A stretch of 64,000 nt of DNA from Sediminibacterium sp. C3 (GTDB lineage: Bacteria > Bacteroidota > Bacteroidia > Chitinophagales > Chitinophagaceae). Shown piece after piece: positions 26,522 through 34,991 of this stretch (positions within the stretch are counted from its first letter, which is position 1; every line of letters starts with the position of its first letter). The stretch is from positions 62,001 to 126,000 of the forward strand of contig NZ_KI669560.1 in assembly GCF_000508085.1 (NCBI RefSeq), written 5' to 3'. The notes below the pieces were generated by a model. That model was not told the DNA's origin and did no database searches. It was given only the letters and a program-made list of their open reading frames with translations. The translations under genes were made by a program, and so were the position numbers.

Positions 26522-27856
26522 TTAAGCCAAAAGTGCGTTGATGGCTGTTGTGGCTTTGCTAAATTGGAACCTTTTCAATACGGTATCCATCATTTGTTCA
26601 ATTTCGGCATTGCACAAATTCCCAATACTTCCTTCATGGGTATGGTTGATCTGGGTTGAATAACTGAACTGACCCTTTTCAATGGCATTTCCCACTTGCT
26701 GATAGGCATCTCTGAAGGGCACGCCCTGCAGAACCAGTTTGTTCACTTCCTCTACACTAAACATAAACCGATATTGCTCTGCATGAACAATATTTTCCTT
26801 TACGGAAATATTGCTGATCATCAACTCCATCATCTGCAAACAATTACTCAATTCGGCAAATGCCGGGAACAAATGTTCTTTCAGGAGCTGCAAATCACGC
26901 TGATAGCCAGAAGGCAGATTGGTGGTCATCAAAATAATTTCATTGGGCAGGGCCTTAATTCTGTTACAGTAGGATCGGGTCAGTTCAAAAACGTCCGGAT
27001 TTTTTTTGTGGGGCATGATACTCGAGCCTGTTGTTAACTGAGCAGGAAAACTAATGAAGCCGAAATTCTGATTCAGATACAAGCAGGCATCCATGCTCAT
27101 TCTCGCCAGGGTATCGGCAATATTGGCCAAGGCAGCAGCAACAATCCTTTCTGTTTTACCTCTGCCCATCTGGGCGTACACTACATTGTAGTTTAAGTGT
27201 TCAAATCCAAGTAATGCTGTGGTGAGTGTTCGGTTAATCGGGAAGGAAGATCCATATCCGGCCGCTGATCCCAACGGGTTCTTATTCACAACCTGATAAG
27301 CAGCTTCCAGCACAATTAAATCATCAACCAGGCTTTCTGCATAGGCACCAAACCATAAACCGAAAGAGGAAGGCATGGCCAATTGCAAATGTGTGTACCC
27401 TGGCAATAAATGATTTTTAAATTTTTCACTTTGTGCCTGTAGTAAATGAAACAAAGACTGCGTTTGTTCTGCAATGCTTTTGATTTCATTTCGCAGGTAT
27501 AATTTAATATCCACCAGCACCTGATCATTCCTGCTTCTGGCACTGTGAATTTTCTTTCCCAAATCTCCCAGTTGCTGTGTCAGCAACCATTCCACATATG
27601 AGTGTATATCTTCTACGCCTTCCGGTATAGAAAAACCGGGCTCAGAAACCTGCACATATATTTTCTGCAGCTCCTTTATCAGCATATTTTTTTCTTCAGC
27701 AGTCAACAAACCAATCTGAGCCAACATGGTAACATGGGCAATAGAACCCAATACATCAAAAGGTGCCAACAAGGCATCAAAATCTTTGTCTTTACCTACA
27801 GTAAACTGTTCAACAGCAATGGTAGTGGCTGTATTTTCCTTGCTCCATAATTTCAT
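26522..27856 (-). CDS. argH: Argininosuccinate lyase
   Basis: The 444-residue protein shows the fumarase/aspartase superfamily signature 'GSSIMPHKKNPDVFEL'. It also has 'HSARSRNDQVLVDIKLYLR' and 'LPGYTHLQLAMPSSFG', with the active-site Thr-His. It splits argininosuccinate to arginine and fumarate, the final step of arginine synthesis. It overlaps argE-like gene by four bases (ATGA), so translation is coupled. It is the last arginine gene of the run. Confidence 0.96.
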   Translation of the reverse strand: MKLWSKENTATTIAVEQFTVGKDKDFDALLAPFDVLGSIAHVTMLAQIGLLTAEEKNMLIKELQKIYVQVSEPGFSIPEGVEDIHSYVEWLLTQQLGDLGKKIHSARSRNDQVLVDIKLYLRNEIKSIAEQTQSLFHLLQAQSEKFKNHLLPGYTHLQLAMPSSFGLWFGAYAESLVDDLIVLEAAYQVVNKNPLGSAAGYGSSFPINRTLTTALLGFEHLNYNVVYAQMGRGKTERIVAAALANIADTLARMSMDACLYLNQNFGFISFPAQLTTGSSIMPHKKNPDVFELTRSYCNRIKALPNEIILMTTNLPSGYQRDLQLLKEHLFPAFAELSNCLQMMELMISNISVKENIVHAEQYRFMFSVEEVNKLVLQGVPFRDAYQQVGNAIEKGQFSYSTQINHTHEGSIGNLCNAEIEQMMDTVLKRFQFSKATTAINALLA

Positions 27857-28920
27857 AGCACCTGATTTAAAAGGTTAATATAAAATTCAATTCCGTTTTT
27901 AATTTCATACAGATACACAAATTCATCTGCGGTATGACTTCTGGCACTATCGCCAGGACCAACTTTTAATGCCGGAAAGGGCATCAGCGCCTTATCACTG
28001 GTAGTAGGGCTTCCATAGCAACTTTTCCCCAGCTTTATCCCTGCCTGTACAATCGGATGGGCAACATCAATACCCGTAGATTGTAAGCGGGTACTTCTGG
28101 GAGCAAATTCACTTTGCAGATTTGCAGATAAGGTTGCCAGAATTTCATTGAAATGATACAATTCATTCACACGGATATCAATGATAAATTCAGCCGTAGC
28201 CGGAACCACATTGTGCTGTTTGTTATCTGTGTTAAAAGAAGTGACCGTCATTTTTACTGGACCCAGCCATTCACTTATTCTTTCAAACTGATACTGCTGT
28301 ATCCACTGAATGTCTTTAACGGCTTTGTACAAAGCATTCTCCCCTTCTTCTCTCGCCGCATGTCCGGCAACACCTTTTGCCTTTGCATCAATTACCAATA
28401 ACCCTCTTTCAGCTACGGCCAGATTCAACAAAGTAGGTTCACCTACAATAGCGAACGCAGGGGTTGGCAACAGGGGGATTAAAGCCGCTACACCATTGAG
28501 TCCCGAAATTTCCTCCTCAGCTGTTGCAGCCAATACAATATTGTAAGCCAGATCCTGCTTCGGATAATAATGAGTGAAAGTAGCAATCAGGGAAACAAGG
28601 GAAGCCCCTGCGTCATTGCTGCCTAAGCCAAACAACTTATCGGCTTCAATTATTGAAGCAAAGGGATCTTTTGTATAACCTGCATTCGGCTTAACCGTAT
28701 CATGATGAGAGTTTAATAAAATCGTTGGTTTGTTCGGATCAAAATATTGGTTCAGTGCCCAAACATTGTTCAAATGTCTGTTGACCGGTATCGCCTTTTT
28801 GTTGAGGAATTTTTCAATTGCATTTGCGGTATTCCATTCTTCTTTGCTAAAAGAAGGAATGGAAATCAATTCCTGCAAAAGAATAAGTGCTTCATTATAT
28901 AGTGTTTCTATATCAGCCAT
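27853..28920 (-). CDS. argE: M20-family acylcitrulline/acylornithine deacylase (ArgE-type)
   Basis: The 355-residue enzyme has the M20 metallopeptidase pattern. 'LLNSHHDTVKPNAGY' holds the first zinc ligands, 'LGSNDAGASLVSLIATF' the bridging Asp, 'LAATAEEEISGLNGVA' the general-base Glu-Glu, and 'IVGEPTLLNLAVAERGLL' and 'DKALMPFPALKVGPGD' the late ligands. In this pathway the transcarbamylase acts on an acylated ornithine, so this enzyme should remove the acyl group from N-acylcitrulline. Given Val90 in the transcarbamylase, N-succinylcitrulline is the likelier substrate (inference). Overlaps: 4 nt with argH, 8 nt with argB. Confidence 0.88.
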   Translation of the reverse strand: MADIETLYNEALILLQELISIPSFSKEEWNTANAIEKFLNKKAIPVNRHLNNVWALNQYFDPNKPTILLNSHHDTVKPNAGYTKDPFASIIEADKLFGLGSNDAGASLVSLIATFTHYYPKQDLAYNIVLAATAEEEISGLNGVAALIPLLPTPAFAIVGEPTLLNLAVAERGLLVIDAKAKGVAGHAAREEGENALYKAVKDIQWIQQYQFERISEWLGPVKMTVTSFNTDNKQHNVVPATAEFIIDIRVNELYHFNEILATLSANLQSEFAPRSTRLQSTGIDVAHPIVQAGIKLGKSCYGSPTTSDKALMPFPALKVGPGDSARSHTADEFVYLYEIKNGIEFYINLLNQVL

Positions 28921-29695
28921 ATTGAATTGTTGTTCCAGCCTTGCCTTCCATTAAATCGGGAAGTACAGCAGCATTACCAATGATCACTTTGGCAACTCCT
29001 GCATGGATTGCGGCAAAGGCATTGTCTAATTTAGGAATCATTCCCGCAAAAATCAGCTGCTTTTCTTTGAGCGATTGATAATAGGCTAATGTTAATACAG
29101 AAATACAGGAAGATTCATCCTGCACATCCAACAAAACACCCGATTTTTCAAATGAATAAATTAAAGTAACATCATACAATTTGCCCATTGCAGTGGCAAT
29201 AGATTGCGCCATTGTATCTGCATTGGTATTTAATAACTGACCTGCCCCATCATGGGTAATGGGTGCAACAACAGGCACCATATTCTTCTCCAGTAATTGT
29301 AGAAAAAAATCAGTGTTTACGCTATCTACATCTCCCACATATCCATAGTCGGTTTTGGCAACGCGTTTATGCGCAAGAATGGCATTCCCGTCAGCACCGG
29401 TAACCCCTATTGCATTATTCTGCTGAGATTGAAGTTTGCTTACAATATTTTTATTTATAAAACCAGCATACACCATGGTAACAATCTTCAGGGTTTCAGC
29501 GTCGGTAATTCTTCTACCCTCTATCATCTGTTGCTGTACCCCCATGGCTTCTGCAACCCTGGTTGCCAGTTTACCTCCACCATGCACCAGTATTTTTGGG
29601 GATTGCACAGCAGCAAAAGATTTTAGAAAAGATTCAAGTGCCATTTCATCATCAACAATATTGCCGCCAATCTTTATGATGAATAAGGGTTTCAT
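28913..29695 (-). CDS. argB: N-acylglutamate kinase (ArgB-type)
   Basis: The 260-residue amino-acid kinase begins 'LFIIKIGGNIVDDE' and has 'ILVHGGGKLATRVAEAMG', 'RITDAETLKIVTMVYAG' and 'NTNADTMAQSIATAMGK'. It phosphorylates N-acylglutamate in the second pathway step. The family normally uses N-acetylglutamate, but in Bacteroides the intermediates are succinylated. It overlaps the deacylase gene by 8 nt and starts 5 nt after argF'. No C-terminal extension for arginine inhibition (N-terminal helix) is visible. Confidence 0.94.
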   Translation of the reverse strand: MKPLFIIKIGGNIVDDEMALESFLKSFAAVQSPKILVHGGGKLATRVAEAMGVQQQMIEGRRITDAETLKIVTMVYAGFINKNIVSKLQSQQNNAIGVTGADGNAILAHKRVAKTDYGYVGDVDSVNTDFFLQLLEKNMVPVVAPITHDGAGQLLNTNADTMAQSIATAMGKLYDVTLIYSFEKSGVLLDVQDESSCISVLTLAYYQSLKEKQLIFAGMIPKLDNAFAAIHAGVAKVIIGNAAVLPDLMEGKAGTTIQYG

Positions 29696-29700
29696 AAAAG

Positions 29701-30669
29701 CTATTTATGTGCATTTAATATTTCGGCCAGAACAGCCTGTGCAGCCCAAACGCGGTTACCTGCCTGTTGTGTAACCAGACTGTTTTCACCATCCAGAATT
29801 TCGTCACTCAATTCAATATTTCTTCGGACTGGTAAACAGTGCATCACTTTCGCCTCATTGGTAATTTGCATGGATTGATTGGTTAACATCCAGTTGGTAT
29901 CTGAGCAAAGCACCTGGCCATACTGCTGATAACTGCTCCAGTTTTTTACATACACAAAATCAGCTCCGGCTAAGGCTTTCTGCTGATCATATTCAATGGT
30001 TGCTCCCTTGGTAAACTTCTCATCCAGTTCATATCCTTTTGGATGTGTAATTACAAATTCTGCACCACCCCATGCATTTACCCACTCTGCAAAACTATTG
30101 GCAACACATTGAGGCAATGGTTTAATATGCGGGGCCCAGGTAAGTACTACTTTTGGCTTTTTATTTGGCAATGGATGCTGAACCAAAGATTCCTGAATAG
30201 TAACCAGATCGGTTAATGATTGCAAAGGATGCAGGGTAGCGCTTTCCAGGCTTACTACCGGCACACCCGCAAAACGGATGAACTGTTTAATAAACAACTC
30301 GCTATAATCATCTTCTCTGTTTTTTAAGGAAGGGAAAGTACGGATAGCCAGCATATCGAAATACTGCCCTAAAACAGGGGCAGCATCTTTAATATGCTCA
30401 ACAGTAGTTCCATTCATTACGGCACCTTCCTGAAATTCAAGCGCCCAGCCTTCTTTATCTACATTAAAAACAATGGCTTCCATTCCTAAATTACTTGCAG
30501 CCACCTGCGTACTCAAACGGGTTCTTAAGCTTGGATTTAAAAATAACAATCCAATTCTTTTGCCTCTTCCTAAATGCAAATCTGCATAGGGACTTAATTT
30601 GTATTGTAATGCTTTGGCTACCAAAGCCCCAACATTACCCACATCCGATACCGAAATAAAATGCTTCAT
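29701..30669 (-). CDS. argF': N-acylornithine carbamoyltransferase (likely N-succinylornithine type)
   Basis: The 322-residue protein has the carbamoyl-phosphate motif 'NPSLRTRLSTQ' (45-55), 'ATLHPLQSLTDL', 'TWAPHIKPLPQ' and 'MHCLPVRRN'. This places it with the N-acetyl/N-succinylornithine transcarbamylases of Xanthomonas and Bacteroides and away from ordinary ornithine transcarbamylase. Residue 90, between 'NGTT' and 'EHIKDAAPVLG', is Val. This position is Pro90 in B. fragilis SOTCase and Glu92 in X. campestris AOTCase. Published mutants show that replacing Glu92 by Pro, Ser, Val or Ala turns AOTCase into SOTCase. Succinyl specificity is therefore inferred. The gene overlaps argD by one base (TAATG). 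Confidence 0.93.
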   Translation of the reverse strand: MKHFISVSDVGNVGALVAKALQYKLSPYADLHLGRGKRIGLLFLNPSLRTRLSTQVAASNLGMEAIVFNVDKEGWALEFQEGAVMNGTTVEHIKDAAPVLGQYFDMLAIRTFPSLKNREDDYSELFIKQFIRFAGVPVVSLESATLHPLQSLTDLVTIQESLVQHPLPNKKPKVVLTWAPHIKPLPQCVANSFAEWVNAWGGAEFVITHPKGYELDEKFTKGATIEYDQQKALAGADFVYVKNWSSYQQYGQVLCSDTNWMLTNQSMQITNEAKVMHCLPVRRNIELSDEILDGENSLVTQQAGNRVWAAQAVLAEILNAHK

Positions 30670-31823
30670 TATGCTATGGGGGTATTTTCAAGTTCAGCGA
30701 TTGCTTCTGTTAATGCTTCCAAAAATTCGTCTGCCTGTTTTCTTGATAATGCAAGCGAGGGTAATAGTCTAATTACATTGGGCTTGGCTTCACCAGTAAA
30801 AACATTGTATTTGTCGAGCAATAATTTCTTTAACCCTTTTAATTGTTCAGGCACATCAAATCCAATCATGAGTCCTCTACCCCTAACGTTTTCAATCCCC
30901 TCAATGCGTTTCAACTGATTCATCAGATACATGCCTCTTTGTTTGGCCATTTCAACCAGCTTTTCTGATTCCATTACTTCCAATACAGCAAGGGCTGCTG
31001 CACAGGCCAGGTGGTTACCACCAAATGTAGTTCCCAACATGCCATGTTTGGGCTGTATATGAGGCGCAATCAATATACCTCCAATAGGAAATCCATTTCC
31101 CATTCCCTTGGCCATGGAATAAATATCAGCATTCACACCTGCTATATCATGTGCAAAAAACTGACCGGTCCTTCCATATCCGCACTGCACGCTATCTGCA
31201 ATATAAACAGCACCGGAAGCATCACACAAAGATCTGATCAGTTGTAAAAAAGAAACGCTGGCTGGAACAATTCCACCTACTCCCTGAATTCCTTCTATAA
31301 TAACCGCGGCAATTTCGTTCCCATGATTTTTAAAACATTCCTGTAATGCAGTTTCATCATTAAAGGGAAGAAAAATTACATTTTCTGTTTCATTAACCGG
31401 CGCTACAATATTGGGATTATCTGTTGCTGCAACTGCCAGCGAAGTTCTTCCATGAAAGGATTTAGAAAAAGCAATAATTTTTTTTCTGCCCGTATGAAAA
31501 GAAGCCAGCTTCAAAGCATTTTCATTGGCTTCTGCGCCACTGTTGCAAAGAAATAACTGGTAATCTGTTTTCCCGCTTAGTTCACCCAATTTATTGGCCA
31601 GTTCCTGTTGCAAAGGAATCTGAATAGAGTTGGAGTAAAAAGCAATTGCTTCCAACTGAGTTTCTATTCGCTTTACCCAATGCGGATGTGTATGTCCAAT
31701 ACTAATTACAGCATGGCCTCCATACATGTCCAGATACTGAACGCCCTCGTTGTCCCAAACATAAGAGCCCTGTGCTCTTGTGATGGTAATATTATTCAGC
31801 GGATATACATCAAATAGTTTCAT
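30669..31823 (-). CDS. argD: Acylornithine aminotransferase (ArgD-type)
   Basis: The 384-residue class III PLP aminotransferase shows 'YLDMYGGHAVISIGHTHP', 'LFLCNSGAEANENALKLA', 'IIAFSKSFHGRTSLAVAAT' and 'VQCGYGRTGQFFAHD'. The PLP-lysine stretch is 'DIYSMAKGMGNGFPIGG'. It transaminates N-acylglutamate semialdehyde to N-acylornithine, using glutamate as donor. Its stop overlaps the start of argF' by one base and the argC stop lies 1 nt upstream of its start, so it sits inside a tight operon. Confidence 0.95.
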   Translation of the reverse strand: MKLFDVYPLNNITITRAQGSYVWDNEGVQYLDMYGGHAVISIGHTHPHWVKRIETQLEAIAFYSNSIQIPLQQELANKLGELSGKTDYQLFLCNSGAEANENALKLASFHTGRKKIIAFSKSFHGRTSLAVAATDNPNIVAPVNETENVIFLPFNDETALQECFKNHGNEIAAVIIEGIQGVGGIVPASVSFLQLIRSLCDASGAVYIADSVQCGYGRTGQFFAHDIAGVNADIYSMAKGMGNGFPIGGILIAPHIQPKHGMLGTTFGGNHLACAAALAVLEVMESEKLVEMAKQRGMYLMNQLKRIEGIENVRGRGLMIGFDVPEQLKGLKKLLLDKYNVFTGEAKPNVIRLLPSLALSRKQADEFLEALTEAIAELENTPIA

Positions 31824-31824
31824 G

Positions 31825-32820
31825 CTAAAAATAACTTGCTTTTAATTTTAATCCGGCAGACTCATCAAGCCCAAACATCAGATTCATATTCTGAACTGCC
31901 TGACCACTGGCTCCCTTTAATAAATTATCAATGGCAGAGTGCACAACCAATTTGCTACCCTGCTTTTCTGTATAAATCAAACACTTATTGGTATTCACCA
32001 CCTGCTTCAGATTAATCATTGTATCCGCTACAAATGTGAATGCAGCATCTGCATAATAAGCTGCATAAATCTGCTGAACTTCTTCGTAAGGAATACCGAT
32101 CTCAATGGTAGAACTGGTATAAATCCCTCTGGTAAAATCTCCTCTCCAGGGAACAAAATGCAAACCTCTTCCGGAACCATCTGCTGTTAACGCATCGCCC
32201 TTTTGCAATTGATTCAAGGATTGGGTTATTTCTTTCACGTGCTGATGCGCCAATGATTTATAAGCTTCTATATTATTGGCTCTCCAGCTAAAATGAGAAG
32301 TAGCACTAAAGCCCTGTCCCGCACCGGTTGACCCCGTAATGCCAGTGGTGTAGATATCTCCCAATACACCCGCATTGGCCAGTGGCAATAATGCCAGCTG
32401 AATAGCAGTAGCAAAACAACCCGGATTGGCAATATTCTGTGCAGTAAGAATTGCTGCTTTATTTAACTCAGGAAGACCATACACAAATTGACGGTTGCCG
32501 AAACGGGAAGATGCATTCAGCCTGAAATCCTGAGAGAGATCAATGATTTTTATAGCATCAGAAATTGTATTTTTTTCCAGAAAAGCATTGGCATCTCCAT
32601 GTCCCATACAAAGGAATAACACATCAATATCATTGCTTAAAACTGAACTGAAAACCAAGTCTGTTTCACCGGTCAGGTCTGCATGAACCTGATAAAGGCT
32701 CTTTCCTGCATTACTGGTGCTATGAACAAATTGTATAGCTACATTGGGATGATTCAAAAGAATGCGAATCAATTCTCCGCCTGTATATCCGGCACCACCA
32801 ACGATACCCGCTTTAATCAT
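31825..32820 (-). CDS. argC: N-acyl-gamma-glutamyl-phosphate reductase
   Basis: The 331-residue protein starts 'IKAGIVGGAGYTGGELIRILL' with the NADP-binding loop. 'NPGCFATAIQLALLPLA' contains the catalytic Cys (near 134), and 'FVPWRGDFTRGIYTS' carries a conserved late motif. It reduces the acylglutamyl phosphate made by ArgB. The start overlaps the end of argG by 8 nt. The family is clear; acetyl or succinyl specificity cannot be read from this gene alone. Confidence 0.95.
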   Translation of the reverse strand: MIKAGIVGGAGYTGGELIRILLNHPNVAIQFVHSTSNAGKSLYQVHADLTGETDLVFSSVLSNDIDVLFLCMGHGDANAFLEKNTISDAIKIIDLSQDFRLNASSRFGNRQFVYGLPELNKAAILTAQNIANPGCFATAIQLALLPLANAGVLGDIYTTGITGSTGAGQGFSATSHFSWRANNIEAYKSLAHQHVKEITQSLNQLQKGDALTADGSGRGLHFVPWRGDFTRGIYTSSTIEIGIPYEEVQQIYAAYYADAAFTFVADTMINLKQVVNTNKCLIYTEKQGSKLVVHSAIDNLLKGASGQAVQNMNLMFGLDESAGLKLKASYF

Positions 32821-34015
32821 GGGAAGCGTTTTTTATATGATGATAAATGGCTGTCTGATTACCAAAAATTTTAGAGAATCCTCTCACGTCGTTTCCTGTC
32901 CATCCTGAATTCATTTCTCCGTATTTTCCAAACTGACTACTCATTAAATCGAAGGGAGACTCTATACCAATGATCTGAAAACGATGTGGAAGCAACTGAA
33001 CAAAAACAGAACCGGTAACCTGCTCCTGAGAATCATTCAGAAATGCTTCAATATTTCGCATTATCGGGTCCATAATTTGACCTTCGTGCAACCAGTTGCC
33101 ATAAAACTGCGCCAACTGATCTTTCCAGTTCAACTGCCACTTGGTTAGAACATGTTTTTCTAAAGCATGGTGGGCTTTTATAATTACCATGGGTGCGGCA
33201 GCTTCAAAACCAACCCTGCCCTTGATTCCAATAATAGTATCTCCCACATGAATATCTCTTCCAATACCATAAGGTGCTGCAATGGATTGAATGTATTGAA
33301 TGGCATGAGCAGGATGGGTAAAATGTTGGTTGTTTACCCAGGTAATTTCTCCTTTTTCAAAATGAATTTTCAATTCCTCTTCGCCTGTTTTAGTTACAGG
33401 TGTGGGCCATGCTTCTTCCGGTAATATCCCTTTTGAATAAAGCGTTTCCTTTCCGCCTACACTGGTTCCCCATAAACCTTTATTAATGGAGTATGCTGCT
33501 TTCTGAAAATTCATCTGAACGCCTTTCGACTGCAGGTATTCAATTTCTGCTTCTCTGCTCAGTTGTAAATCTCTGATGGGAGTAATGATCTCAATTCCAG
33601 GAATCATAATATTGAAAATCATGTCGAATCTTACCTGATCATTCCCGGCTCCTGTACTTCCGTGCGCCACAGCTACTGCATTCATTTTTTTGGCGTGCTC
33701 GGCTATATGCAATGCCTGACTCAGTCTTTCCGCACTCACGCTTAACGGATAGGTATTGTTTTTTAAAACATTCCCATAAATAAGGTACTTAACAATAGAA
33801 TCGTAATAACTTTTGATAGCATTGATGGTGGTATGCGTTTTTACACCCAGGGCATAAGCATGTTTTTCAATCTGCTTTAATTCCTCTTCGGTAAAGCCAC
33901 CTGTATTTACAATAACACTATGAACTTCATATCCTTTATCCTGAGATAAATAAATAGCGCAATAAGTGGTATCTAACCCACCACTAAATCCCAGAACGAG
34001 TTTTTTTGCTTGCAT
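32813..34015 (-). CDS. argG: Argininosuccinate synthase
   Basis: The 400-residue protein starts 'KLVLGFSGGLDTTYCAIYL' with the ATP pyrophosphatase P-loop SGGLDT. It has 'AVAHGSTGAGNDQVRFD' and 'YSINKGLWGTSVGGKE'. It joins citrulline and aspartate. This form has the shorter, Bacteroidota-type layout in which the middle of the protein diverges from the E. coli enzyme. It starts 10 nt after the acyltransferase gene, so both are read from the promoter near 34932-34964. Confidence 0.95.
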   Translation of the reverse strand: MQAKKLVLGFSGGLDTTYCAIYLSQDKGYEVHSVIVNTGGFTEEELKQIEKHAYALGVKTHTTINAIKSYYDSIVKYLIYGNVLKNNTYPLSVSAERLSQALHIAEHAKKMNAVAVAHGSTGAGNDQVRFDMIFNIMIPGIEIITPIRDLQLSREAEIEYLQSKGVQMNFQKAAYSINKGLWGTSVGGKETLYSKGILPEEAWPTPVTKTGEEELKIHFEKGEITWVNNQHFTHPAHAIQYIQSIAAPYGIGRDIHVGDTIIGIKGRVGFEAAAPMVIIKAHHALEKHVLTKWQLNWKDQLAQFYGNWLHEGQIMDPIMRNIEAFLNDSQEQVTGSVFVQLLPHRFQIIGIESPFDLMSSQFGKYGEMNSGWTGNDVRGFSKIFGNQTAIYHHIKNASHD

Positions 34016-34025
34016 GTTTCACTTA

Positions 34026-34700
34026 TTAAAAATGAATAAAATAACTTTTCATTGCTTTTTTTCTAAACCATTTCAAAAGCTTGCTCTGCTTCACTTTCAT
34101 GAAACGTTCGTATAGTTTAGAATTCTGTTTAAAGTCTGCGATGGTTTCTTCTGGTTCATAATGATCTGCGGGATCATACAACATGGCCGTACACATACAG
34201 TTCTTCCTTTCCTTACTCATCAATATATCATAGTTCACACAGCTTTTGCATCCAGCCCAGAACTCTTCGTCATCGGTTAATTCACTATAAGTTACGGGTT
34301 CATAGCCCAATTCACTGTTAATTTTCATTACCGCCAACCCGGTTGTCAATCCAAAAATTTTGGCGGCAGGATACTTGGTTCTCGACAAATTAAAAATGGT
34401 CTGCTTAATTTGTTTAGCCACCCCGCTTTTTCTGTATACAGGCGATACAATCAGGCCACTATTGGCCACGAATTGTTCATGCCCCCAAACTTCTATATAA
34501 CAGAATCCCACCCATTCGCCCTTGGGAGTTAAAGCAATAACCGCCTTTCCTTCGCGCATTTTGTTGGCTACATATTCCGGACTTCTTTTGGCTATACCTG
34601 TACCTCTGGCTTTTGCAGAAGATTCCATTTCATCGGTAATAGTAGAAGCAAAATGCACATCATCGGCAGTAGCTACACGAACAATAATTGACTGTTCCAA
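34026..34700 (-). CDS. GNAT acyltransferase heading the arginine operon (N-acylglutamate synthase candidate)
   Basis: The 224-residue protein has a GNAT domain (about 5-150), with 'ANSGLIVSPVYRKSGVAKQI' as acyl-CoA loop and 'FGLTTGLAVMKINSELGYEP'. A Cys-rich tail follows ('GCKSCVNYDIL' and 'NCMCTAMLYDP') and then a basic end. As the first gene before argG in an operon with no other argA or argJ, it is the best candidate for the first step, acylation of glutamate. In Bacteroides a related GNAT is reported to make N-succinylglutamate (from memory). The start codon is TTG at 34700: no ATG lies upstream in frame, and the next one (residue 25) would cut the first GNAT strand. Confidence 0.8.
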   Translation of the reverse strand: MEQSIIVRVATADDVHFASTITDEMESSAKARGTGIAKRSPEYVANKMREGKAVIALTPKGEWVGFCYIEVWGHEQFVANSGLIVSPVYRKSGVAKQIKQTIFNLSRTKYPAAKIFGLTTGLAVMKINSELGYEPVTYSELTDDEEFWAGCKSCVNYDILMSKERKNCMCTAMLYDPADHYEPEETIADFKQNSKLYERFMKVKQSKLLKWFRKKAMKSYFIHF

Positions 34701-34931
34701 CGTATATAAATAAATAAAAAGTGAAAAAGGATAAATTTTGGCGCTGTGCCCAGAAACGTTTCGGAGATATTTTCACTGATAGGGGCAAGTGCCAGTTGCT
34801 CGTCCTATCAGAAACCACGTCGCGGCCTCGGTAATACGATAAATGGCAACCTCAACTGCTCCGTAAAATACGAACAGTTGTTAGCGTTAGAATTGTATGA
34901 AATGCTTGCTACCATTGTTTCAAATGAGATG
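34701..34931 (-). ncRNA. Structured 5' leader of the arginine operon (candidate cis-regulatory RNA)
   Basis: If transcription starts just after the -7 box, the operon has a leader of about 225 nt. Read on the minus strand it can form hairpin A, with CAACTG (34880-34875) pairing to CAGTTG (34858-34853) and an inner CGTA/TACG stem (34872-34869 with 34865-34862). Hairpin B has TGATAGG (34810-34804) pairing to CCTATCA (34784-34778). A second CAACTG lies at 34798-34793, in the loop of hairpin B. It can pair with the same CAGTTG used by hairpin A, so the two pairings exclude each other or form a pseudoknot. No known riboswitch class is recognised. Function in arginine control is inference from position. 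Confidence 0.45.
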
Positions 34932-34964
34932 CAAAGTTACATTTCTTTGAAATACAATGGCCAA
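34932..34964 (-). promoter_or_regulatory. Predicted promoter of the arginine operon
   Basis: On the minus strand a TTG (34964-34962) is followed after 22 nt by TAACTTTG (34939-34932), matching the Bacteroidota consensus TTG-N(17-23)-TAnnTTTG. Transcription should begin near 34925, about 225 nt before the TTG start codon of the first gene. The promoter lies just past the stop of the outer-membrane protein gene. Confidence 0.6.
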
Positions 34965-34991
34965 ATAATTTGAGGCAAGCGGAATTTAGGT

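Noticed and set aside
34789..34838. 16S rRNA-like words (GTGCCAG, CGCGG, GGTAATACG) in the leader region
   Set aside because: The words are short, spaced differently from the real 530 region and not flanked by any rRNA sequence, so this is chance or local RNA structure.
34746..34973. Plus-strand 75-codon open frame between the arginine operon and the outer-membrane gene
   Set aside because: It starts with GTG, overlaps the leader and promoter of the arginine operon on the other strand and shows no recognisable family or ribosome site.
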